DNA from: Sanderia malayensis
Taxonomy: Eukaryota > Cnidaria > Scyphozoa > Semaeostomeae > Pelagiidae
Assembly (NCBI GenBank): GCA_013076295.1
Contig: RQOL01000699.1
Location: 2,418,001 to 2,482,000 of the forward strand
Length of the DNA: 64,000 nt
Direction: 5' to 3'
Under the pieces are notes generated by a model that saw nothing but the letters and a program-made list of their open reading frames with translations, did no database searches and was not told the origin of the DNA. A program made the translations under genes and the position numbers. How positions within the stretch are numbered: position 1 is the first letter of the stretch; every line of letters starts with the position of its first letter. Shown here one piece after another: positions 47,101 through 57,025 of this stretch.

Positions 47101-50100
47101 GGTGGAATTGGTAAGATGACGTCATCAAATGAGTCGTTTTACCATACATTATTTTTATCTACCTTGTTGATAAAGATGTTTCAAGTGAGCAAGAATGTGT
47201 GATCTAAACATTGACACACTTGGATTTTTTTCAGCTGTGCTTTTGTCATCTTTAAAAGCGGAAAATATTTGCTACTCGCCTGCCAGGTATTTGAATTATT
47301 TTGCAAAAACCTACAACTTTTTAAATTAATTTAATTTCGAAACTCTTTTTATGATTCTGGCTGCAACTCCATTCGAACTCTTGAATTTTGAGCCTACTTG
47401 CACTTGAACACACTGACTTGCCCACTGTTCTATTCACCCACCACCACCCCAGTTTCTATAGCGCATTATATAGTTGACAAGGTGAACCTAAAGGTCTTGT
47501 GTTCGAGTCCCTTGGTCGGCCGATATTTTTATTTTTTATTTTATTGAAGTTTTATTCTATTGGTCGATGCTTTCTGGTCGATTCTAAGGTGACATTGAAT
47601 CATAATTTATTTTTTAGCATTCGAAGGTGTTTGGAGAATACGGCATTAAAGATTGAAGGTAGAAAAATATCAAGAGTTGTTTCTCGTTTTTAACCTTGGA
47701 TAGTTAACAATACATGTGAATTATTCCTTGATCTTTCTTTTCATCAGGTGCACATGCGTTTTCCCAAGGCCACGGCATGCTGCAGGTAATCATTGCGCCC
47801 TACTTATATCCATAATAAAGTGATGTCCCGGGATATATCTGAACCTTTTCCATTCCTTTGCCTGTTAGGGAAATAAAATGTTAATTTTGCTTCGATATTA
47901 ATGACTAGAGAAGAGTGTGAATTATCAGATATCGACGATGTATGCATTAAGCCCCAGTGCTTTATTGACATTTCTAATTACCCATCTTTTCCTCAAACGT
48001 CTTTGCATATTATGTAGCGAACAAATTGAGTCTGAAGGTCTTGCGTTCGAACCTCACTGTTGTCAGAAATGTTTATTTGTTGTTTGTTTGCTATAGATTG
48101 TCTGATGATGTTTTCCTTATTTCATAGGTTGATAAAGCTTATGAACACATGAAGTCGGAATCAAGAATGTGGAGCAATTTTGTTTCATTTAAGGTTTTCA
48201 TTTAAAAAAATCTTTTTTTCATAAGTTCCATTTCTTTCCAGTATATTTGAAGCATATTTTATTATTTATTGGTATTATTTATTTTCAATGCTAATATCAT
48301 TTATTTAAATGTTAATGTTGTTGTTATTATTGATCATATGTTTTCAATTTTAGATCGATTGTGGTAACAGGCAGAGAGGAATTTACATACGAGAAAGCTT
48401 TCATCACGAAGAACCTGACGTCAGAAGCATATCAGTATGTCCTGTATTCACAAAAAATTGTGGTTAGTTTTTTCATTCCATATTTATGTTTTTATTTTTA
48501 CCTATTCTACCATTTTAAGACGCCCGTAGAATATCTGACTTTTAATGTTCACTTGCTTTGAAACTAAGCGAATTTGTATAAAAATTTTAAAAGCGTGTAT
48601 CTCTATTTTGATTTTTTAGATAATGATTTAAAACTTAGTTTTGATGTTAGAGCGTGTTTGGCTCCATCTGTGCCGTGGATCACAGCGCCAACACATCTTG
48701 CCCTTGCAAATTCTGGTGAGCTATCTTCGTGTGTTGATTACCCTGTTCAGTAATTTCTATTTCCATCCAAAATCAATGGATTTCCAAGCCCTGTAAATGA
48801 GGACCCCTCAATTCTTTCATTTTCCAATTACAGAGAGAGGTTTTTCGATCAAAATAAAGACGAGTGGCCTTGAAGAAGGTTGCCATTATGGCGAGGTAAG
48901 TGGATGATATATCACTTGCTAAAATTGATTGCATGAATTTATAAACAGCTACTATTATGTGCTCTGAAAATGACGGATTAAACTGATGTGTTTAAGGTTT
49001 GTGCTTACGATCTCGCACATCGAACTCAAGGCCCACTCTTTCGAGTTCCAGTTACCGTTGTTATACCAACGAAGTAAGCAAGTTCAACTTTAATTCTTCT
49101 TATTATATGATTGTGATTATAATCATTGCAATCGTCAATAACATATTACTTATGATTTTATTTAAATGATTCATTCAAGGTTTGAAATCACCAACACCTG
49201 TCGACAATTTGAATGCAAGGATTTGAAAATGAATCCTGGCAGTGTTCGGAGGTATTTCATCTCGATACCTAAAGGCATCACTTGGGCAGGTAAACACCTT
49301 CATTCCTCGACATACCTGTGAATCTTTCTTTTATCAGACTTTCGTATAATTAGGCCGTGTTTTTATGGTATTTGAATGATTGTTTTTTGTAGAGTTGGAG
49401 CTACAATCGCATGACCAGAGCCAAAATGCACGATACCTTTTTCAATCTGTGCAATTGCAAGAAGACTGCTCATTTGCAGAATATGAACTGCATCAATATG
49501 TCACGCTAAAGCCTTTGAACGAAAAGAAAATGTACGCCAAAATCAAGGTACGTATTCATCAATATATTATTTACTATTCCAACTTCTTATTTTTGTGATA
49601 TATCAAGTAAGGTATAGGCAATGTAACCTACTTTGTTAGATTGAACTTTTGTTCAATCGAGAGTTCTGTGTACTCACGAAAGTTTAGAATAGCAATGAAG
49701 ACGTATACAGATGTACAATTTAATATAATACTCTGATTTTCATGCTCTTACGAAAAATCATCAGTTGTTTACAGTATGACATTGAAAGGTTAATATTTTT
49801 GGCTTTAGGATGATTCAACGATGGAGCTTTGCATTGCAAGATGGTGGAATCATCCCAGTCCATCATCACTATCATTCAAAATCAGCTTTCATGGTCTTCA
49901 ACCAGATTGTAAAAACATTTTCTTGGTATAACTCCATTTTTGTCATATATGTTTGAGTTTTGTCTCTTCTTCTTTAGGTGTAGCGTGTGAAAAATCATTT
50001 AATCATTCATCTGATTGATCATTGAATCATCTGATTGATCATTAAATATCTCTTATAGAATGGATGTGATTGTTTTACACGTGTTAACATAACATGCGCA

Positions 50101-53100
50101 GTTTCACCCGAAGACATTTCACCTATTGCGACTCTGACACATTATGTATTACCATTGACGTAAGAATTTATAATTATTCATTGCTATCATTTTGTATTTG
50201 CCTCTCTTTGATGGGAAGGACGACATTCTTGCAAAAAATGATCATGTGTAGTTGTGAAACTAAGAGCGGTTCAAATTGTTGCTTCCTTTTCAATATCAGT
50301 TATATTTTGCTTTTGCAGGCCTAAAGAAAGTAAGCTTCGTCCTCTTGGTGAGAGAGATTTTGTTCCAGATGGAAAACAAATTTTCGAACTTGTTTTGACT
50401 TATAATTTCTCCTTGGTAAATATTCCTATTACTCTACAATTTATGTTTTTCTTTCCTCTTTTTATGTTTAACCAGGGACTGCTTCTATTGTTCATATTTT
50501 GTCAGATATTTCTGATAATCATTCTCAAAATTTACTTTTAGTCGAAGGAAGCAGAAATAACACCAATTGCTCCGCTGCTTCATGATTTGCTTTACGAATC
50601 AGAATATGAATCACAATATTGGATGATTTTCGATTCAAATAAAAAGTTATTGAAAGCCGGTGATGCATTTCCGATCAAGGTAATTTTATCACAACCATCT
50701 ATCATTTTCATCCTTTTCTCTTATAATAATTGATCATAGTGTCTCATTGGCTCGCACCAAAGCGAGGCTTATTTACAACAAATGGTACTATGGTACAGTT
50801 TTTCTCGAATTTACAAAACCATTGTTTCATCGGCCAATCAGACTTTACGTGTGGTTTTCCTCTCAAATTTAAAACGAGGCCATGTCTGGAATGAGGTTCA
50901 CCCGTTTCATTTTTTCGCGGGAAATGTGATTCAATCGGAAAATGGATGCATGGTGACAGGGCGTAGATTCGTAAACAAAGCTGATTACTTGAATGTGTGA
51001 TTTGAGAAAATTATCAAAATGAGATGGCGTTGCACTTACCAATAAGACGATTTCGGTGAGTTTAGATATTAGAGATATATGATGAAACAAAATTTTAGGC
51101 CTATTTTGATACAATATAGCAACACAAACTTGTTTGTTTTATATTATTTGACAAGTCATTATACACACAGACCAGGATAAATTTGTTCTATTTCATTTTC
51201 GTTCCAACATGTCATCGTATTTGGCGAATTCCCACAAAACTGAATTTTTCTTCCAGATGTAGTTTCGTTTGAAGTTTTATTGATACCTGTTTCTAACAAA
51301 TGCATTTTTATCGTTCTGTTGCACACCTTTATCGTGCCATTGACTGCAATTATTGTATATACCGAGGCAATGATGTCACTCAAAGTTCAGTTTTTGCAAG
51401 TTAAATCTGACAATCAATATATGCATACCTCACTCTCCTCTACGAGGGGCCTAAGTCACTTGTTATTATCAGTAATAACAATATCACATAGATTAATCTC
51501 TTATTGTTTATTTTTTTTTGTAGTATAACTATTCATCAAAGGTTACTGGAGTATTGACTCTGTTCTTCCAGGTAAGAAATTGGTAAATTTTCAGTAAATG
51601 CCTAGCATCCTCGAAATGAGAATTGAAACTGTATCCATCCAGCTTTTAACCTCTGCAAAAACAGATCGCTTCAGATTCCTCGGGTTGTCATAAGAATATC
51701 TTGCAATGTTTATTGTGCCAACAGTTGGTAAAGGTTATCGTTAAATGCAGCTTGAATCCAGTTTCTTGATTCTTAATCTTTTCTGATGAGATGTTTTTTT
51801 CCAAAGCTTCGTCATGAGTCGAAGCAGCAACTTGAAAAGTTGAAGAATATGACTTTGAACATTTATGTGAAATTGCAAACACCAGTTGCTTTAGATTGTC
51901 ATGCGAGACGAAGAGATATGTACGATGAAAATAACAGATGTAAATTTCGTGATCGATTACTTCAACCTGGAATGCAATGCCCTGTGTACATCTGCACACT
52001 GAAAAACGAAAAGTAAGTAAGATTGATACAGATTTACATTGCCCATAGATTGATGCAGATCAGTTTAGGTTGCGCATAGATTGATGCAGATTAATTTAGA
52101 TCAAGCATAGATTGGTGCAGCCTAATTTAGATCAACCATAGATTACGCAAGAAATGATGTAGGTTAATTCAGATCAAGCATAGATTAATTTAGATTACGC
52201 ATAGATTGATGCAGGTTAATGTCGATTACAAAGAGATTAAGACAGATTATACCGACCATTGACGATCAAGATTATTCACGATTATTTAATGATATTTACA
52301 TTTAGTTCATTGTAATTAGATTTATTTGTATCAATCACACATTATTAATTACGTATCAATTATTAATCTATAATTACTTGATCTTTTAGAATTCCTAAGA
52401 CATTAAAGCCCGGGCAGTTTATGACTGGTAAAATGACGTTTGCCAAAAGTGAAGGAGGAAAGAAAGTGGTGAGTCTGATTTGATCAACTTCTGCATTTGA
52501 ACGTCACAACGATCTTGTTATTAAAATGTTACAACTATTTATTCAAAGGATTATTACCCAATTCAATACATGGTGCCGCCGGCTAAGATCATTAGCAATG
52601 CTTCTAAGCAATCTTCACCATCAACAGACCCGACAGAAGTAAGTAATTTTATCGCCATCTTTCTGTATCATTCACATATGACATTATATTTATCACTTGT
52701 ATATTTATTACCTCTATTATAATCCATCACTATTAAGCACTGTTTCTTAAATTTGGCTGGTTTTGAAAACTGTTTTTACATCTTTTGAATAGTTGACTAA
52801 ATGTTACCAAGATGCAGTTCAAGACGTCATGGTGTCATGGATACCAAAGTACGTATCAATACCTCATTTATTCTACACTTGCACCCTCTTGCATAAACAC
52901 ACCAGCTATTGAACTATATCATGAATTAGAGTGCTCTCACGTTCTTTTGTGTGTTCAATTTAAACTCACCCCTAAGCACATTTAACCAGCAGTGCATTCA
53001 TCCTCTTGTGAAAATATTTATGAATTGACTTTCATTTTTATAGACTCGCTGGACACCCTGTGCTGGAAGAAATTCTTGAGGTCGTTAAAGAGAATATTCA

Positions 53101-54435
53101 TGGTCTAAATGCATATTTGAATTCCCTTGACTCTGTGCAAAAAGTGAGTTTCAGATTTCATTTTTGTCTCAATGTCGATAGATGGCCAAGAGAAGTCCAC
53201 ACATGTATTTATTTTTCATTATTGATTCTTAATTTCATAGGATAAAACCATGCTTGAGAAGATCATTAAAGTTGCAGATAGGATCTTATTGATGGTAACA
53301 CACATTCATATATTGTATATTCTTTATAATGTTATATATTACTTGTTAAGACTTTTGAGTAATAGTGTTATTGCTTGACTTAAAATATTACCTTTATTTT
53401 TCAGATTGATTCTGATCAGCTTCTAAAGTATTATGCAATTAAAACCGATTTAAGTGATAATGCGATGAGTACAAAAACGTAAGCTTTCATCTTCAACCCT
53501 TTTATCCACTGTCAATTTTTGCTGTTGTTGTATCTAAATGGTTTCACATGTCAATCTACGTCAGTGATTTTTGGTGAAATTAGTCTCATCTGAAACTGGT
53601 TAACCCTAATATTTTATTTGCAGAGAAATGGACAAAAAGAAGTCAGTGATGATTAACGCTCTTATAAAAAAGGTAAAGAAAGTAGATCAAATTATCAAAT
53701 TTATGTTCTATGATTTCTTTGTTGTTTATTGTAATTGTTTTAGTTTTAAATTTTAATTGTCTTTTTTTCAAAAGGGAATAGCTGTGGTGGATCTGCAATC
53801 TTGTGTAGAAGAAGAGGAGACACAACCAGGTGAAAGTCCTTTCGATATTTCATGAATAAATTTCTTCTCTTTGTATCAAATGCTTAAGTTATTACGTTAT
53901 TATTTTCTAACTCATAAATGTTCATATTTTCAGCATCTCAAGTTGATGAAATATTTGAGGAGGTCGTTAAATGGGTTGACCTAACAGATTCTAAGGTAAC
54001 CATAGCCATTAACCAGCGATCCAATTCAATCTATTATGATCATCAGCTAACAATCCAATTTAATTTGCAGGTCCTCCTCTTTGTTGTCAAGCATGCGTAT
54101 TACCACAAACAATATGGAAGAGCACTGAAGGCCTTATTCAAGTTAATAGAAGATCAACCAACAGTTAAATCCTTTGAGGAATTATTTATTAAGGTAAATA
54201 AAATATCCTTTCTTATATCAAACAATCTTTCTTTCGAAATTTATCCTACAGATAACACCCTTATTAAGTAGCCTCTTTTTAAGTTCAGAATAATTTTAGA
54301 TGAGGTCGAGATTTCATTTAGGTTTTAAGTAGAGTATGCATGGAAAACATCTCACAAAGCGAAGTTCCAATTGTTATTTTTAGCTTTCAAGAGAAGCTGG
54401 ATGGAAACATGTTTCAAAATACTTTGAACAAGTGA
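44187..54435 (+). CDS. TPP2: Tripeptidyl-peptidase II (TPP2), giant cytosolic subtilisin-type exopeptidase
   Basis: Removes tripeptides from N-termini, downstream of the proteasome. Forty exons: 44187-44357, 44744-44875, 44962-45057, 45160-45267, 45374-45498, 45582-45679, 45779-45844, 45927-46012, 46118-46186, 46277-46353, 46453-46580, 46786-46885, 46977-47110, 47235-47286, 47618-47658, 47748-47785, 48128-48193, 48354-48462, 48620-48715, 48834-48895, 48997-49073, 49180-49289, 49393-49547, 49809-49925, 50059-50159, 50319-50415, 50542-50679, 51524-51571, 51807-52012, 52390-52468, 52549-52638, 52793-52848, 53044-53143, 53241-53294, 53405-53478, 53624-53672, 53775-53829, 53934-53995, 54071-54193, 54322-54435. 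All phases join to 1252 residues (human about 1249). Catalytic motifs: Asp in [10 protein letters not shown] (D46), His in SHGTHVAS, oxyanion Asn in TSAGNDGP, Ser in [14 protein letters not shown]-terminal helical part with LTYNF and LYESEYESQ. The exon 24/25 junction and the last exon are the least certain parts. Confidence 0.96.
47465..47525 (+). repeat. tRNA-derived SINE fragment in TPP2 intron 14
   Basis: 'aacctaaaggtcttgtgttcgagtccc' carries a near-consensus pol III B box (GTTCGAGTCC) preceded by a variable-arm-like spacing. A related copy lies in intron 16 at about 48015-48065. No complete tRNA fold was found. Confidence 0.45.
48010..48070 (+). repeat. Second tRNA-derived SINE fragment in TPP2 intron 16
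   Basis: 'gagtctgaaggtcttgcgttcgaacctc' matches the intron-14 repeat at most positions through the B box and then diverges, as expected for two old copies of one SINE family. Confidence 0.45.
52022..52250 (+). repeat. Degenerate tandem repeat (about 35-bp unit) in TPP2 intron 29
   Basis: Variants of 'catagattgatgcagattaatttagatcaag' recur about six to seven times, with unit lengths near 30-37 bp and many substitutions. The array fills most of the first 240 bp of the intron and contains no open frame of interest. Confidence 0.8.
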
Positions 54436-54894
54436 GCCTTCTTAACTCACCTCCTAATTATGAACCATTTTGAATTTTTTTGTTTAATTTATATTTTAAT
54501 ATGTACTCCCATTTAAATAATTTACTTTTAATTACGTTTAATTTTAAATACCAAATCTTGGCTCTTGGTTTGAAAACTTGCGCCTTTCATTTGCTAGCAT
54601 GAACGCCAATAACCATGAGTAGGTTGCTTTTGCGCACTAGGTGAATTTCTAGTCATTGCTGAGGATCTCATGGGATCTCATGCCTCTTTGAGAAATATCC
54701 TGCAAAGGTTGTGCATTAAATGTATGTCCTCTGCATAGTTTTGTCGTATTTGCTTTGTTTTGTTTACAATATGTTTATTGTTCTGTGGCCTTCGAGATGC
54801 AAGTATTGAACTTTGACACGTTGGTATTTGCATTCCTCGTGAATGCTGCATGATTATATGTTGTTTGTCGTTACCAGTCTCTTGCAGTTTAGGG

Positions 54895-54900
54895 TATAAA
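54895..54900 (+). promoter_or_regulatory. TATA box, left arm of palindrome
   Basis: The motif 'gggtataaaagaagg' matches a TATA consensus. About 55-60 bases downstream is 'aagcaagtagatgcagcaacaagatgat', which in the right arm opens a short reading frame. Conservation of the motif in both arms supports function or recent duplication. Confidence 0.5.
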
Positions 54901-56035
54901 AGAAGGTGTTCTGGAAAGCCTTCAGTCTTTGAATTTGAGAAGAAGCAAGTAGATGCAGCAACAAGATGATATTATTGGATCAAGATTTCAAAGGCCTAGT
55001 TATTCGTAACTCTTCGCTGGTTCAGATGGTCGATGGTTCAAGATATTGCAAGATAAGTATGCTTCTACTTTTCATATTTATTTCATATCCTTTTTCATCT
55101 GCCTTTTCTTCCTTTATTAATGCCTTCCATTGCTCTTTTGAAACTTATCATGTTTTGAATTTTTCAGGTATGAACAAAGCAAGAAGATACATATACAAGA
55201 TGATGGTAATATATTCAATATTGCGATAAGATAAGTTTAATATTCTATGCATTAGCATTTAATTTATCGATTCTTTTATTGGCTCTATTCTTTATTTGAG
55301 ATATTTTGTAACTATTGATGTTCTTTGTTTTAGATTCAAGAGGAGGTGAAGAAGAGAGGGTGACAGGTGGAGAGAAGAGAGGAGAGAAGAGCACGGGGAA
55401 GAGATGAGCACGGGTGCAGAGATGAGAGGAGAGGACGGTAGTAAGAGGAGGAGAGGAGAGGGGGCGATAGAGCATGTGAGGCAAGCCAGGGAGAACAGAT
55501 GTGAAAAAATATTCCCTAGGGAATTGTTTGTGCCAACCCCCGTCCTCTCCTCTTCTTCCGTACTCTCCTCTCCCCCCCGCGCTCTTCTCTCCTCCCGTTC
55601 TCTCTTCTCCTCCCGTGCTCTTCTCTCCTCCCGTTCTCTCTTCTTCACCTCCTCTTGAATCTAAAACAAAGAAAATAAATAGTTACAAAATATTTCAAAT
55701 AAGAAATGAATAATAGAGCAAATCGATAAATTAAATGCTAATGCATAGAATATTAAACTTATCTTATCGCAATATTGAATATTGTTATCATCATCTTGTA
55801 TATGTATCTTCTTGCTTTGTTCATACCTGAAAAATTCAAAACATGATAAGTTTTAAAAGAGCAACGGAAGGCATTAATAAAGGATGGAAAAGGATATAAA
55901 ATAAATATGAAAAGTAAAAGCATACTTATCTTGCAATATCTTGAACCATCGACCAAATACGAATGACTAGGCCTTTATAGTCTTCATCCATAACATCATC
56001 TTGTTGCTGTATCCACTTGCTTATTTTTCAACTGT

Positions 56036-56251
56036 TCATATCTGGAAACATTCAAAATAAGATAAGTTAAATGGCCAACAGAAAGCATACATAATAAATG
56101 TAAAATTATGCAAAGCATATGAAATAAATATGAAAAGTAGAAGTATACTTATCTTGCAATATCTTGAACCATCGACCATCTGAACCAGCGAAGAGTTACA
56201 AATAACTAGGCCTTTATAGTCTTCATCCATAACATCGTCTTGTTGCTGCAT
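56036..56251 (-). other. Short spliced-looking open frame in the right arm of the palindrome
   Basis: On the minus strand, downstream of a TATAAA at 56304-56309, an ATG at 56251 opens MQQQDDVMDEDYKGLV, continuing about 33 codons to a possible donor 'caagataagtat'. Acceptor-like 'tttccag' and 'tttttcag' follow at the next repeated blocks. The same start in the left arm (about 54954) reads MQQQDDI and stops after 18 codons. No family is recognised. It could be a small lineage-specific gene, a transposon-borne frame or non-coding RNA. Confidence 0.3.
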
Positions 56252-57025
56252 TCACTTGCTTCTTCTCAAATTCAAAGACTGAAAGCTTTCCAGAACACCT
56301 TCTTTTATACCCTAAGCTGCAAGAGACTGGTAACGACAAACAACATATAATCATGCAGCATTCACAAGGAATGCAAATACCAACGTGTCAAAGTTCAATA
56401 CATGCATCTCGAAGGTCACAGGACAATAAACATTTTGTAAAGACAAAAAAATAAACGCATGAGTAAAACAATACAGCATTCCTGAATGATTTGTGACTTC
56501 TGATGCGGCGAACTTACCAAAGATCATTAAAATGACATGACTAAAAATGTGTGACATGGGACATAACTTTTACGAATTCCAGGGTTCCCAAATACCTCCA
56601 AAGTGGAGATTTAACTTGTCAATAACTACCTCAGGTTGATTGACTGCTCCCCTAAGCGCAGAATTTTCTGTTAAAATAATACTTGTAAAATAATTAATAC
56701 TCATGACGCATTAATAATTATGCGAAAGTGCTCAAGTCTTTATTCTAAAGTTCATTACGAATGTTATGTTATAAAAACTTTGCTAAATCGGTAAAGGCAT
56801 AACGCCTTAAATGCTGAGATTGCTCACAAACATCAAGCAATCCTGGACCTGCGTCAAGCAATCATGGACCTGTAAATAGAGCCCCGTTTGGATGTAGCTT
56901 TCTGCCTCCATTTCGTTTTACTGTTTGATAAAAGTGTTCAAAGGGAAGGGCATTGTACGTGATATTGCTTGGATCTTAGAATTTATGATAAATAATAAAT
57001 AGGGATGATTGGTTGTTAGCTGAAT

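Larger units (their letters stand above)
54760..56445. repeat. Long imperfect palindrome with convergent TATA-driven arms and purine/pyrimidine centre
   Basis: The left arm (54760 to about 55400) reappears in reverse complement in the right arm (about 55600 to 56445). Shared landmarks are 'gtttacaatatgtttattg', 'gaactttgacacgttgg', 'tttagggtataaaagaaggtg', 'gatggttcaagatattgcaag', 'caggtatgaacaaagcaagaag' and 'gattcaagaggaggtgaag'. The centre is a purine-rich (GAGAGGA)n stretch facing a pyrimidine-rich (TCCTCTC)n stretch. The right arm is longer because one block (exon-like 'gcaacaagatgatgttatggatgaag' plus adjoining intron-like sequence) is repeated twice, at about 55920-56040 and 56155-56255. 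It may be an inverted-duplicated short gene or a fold-back element. No TSD was identified. Confidence 0.85.
54436..57025. other. Intergenic region between TPP2 and the Wnt gene, dominated by a long palindrome
   Basis: The TPP2 3' flank occupies 54436-54760. A long inverted repeat occupies about 54760-56445 and is annotated separately. The rest, 56446-57025, is AT-rich and holds the 3' flank of the minus-strand Wnt gene; no other gene is supported. Confidence 0.5.

Noticed and set aside
49909..50058. TPP2 exon 24 donor at 49909 joined to an acceptor at about 49978
   Set aside because: That reading runs into a TGA after 14 codons; the donor at 49926 with the acceptor at 50058 keeps the frame.
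55404..55658. Ser/Pro/Arg-rich open frames in the palindrome centre
   Set aside because: They are translations of simple purine or pyrimidine repeats in several frames at once.
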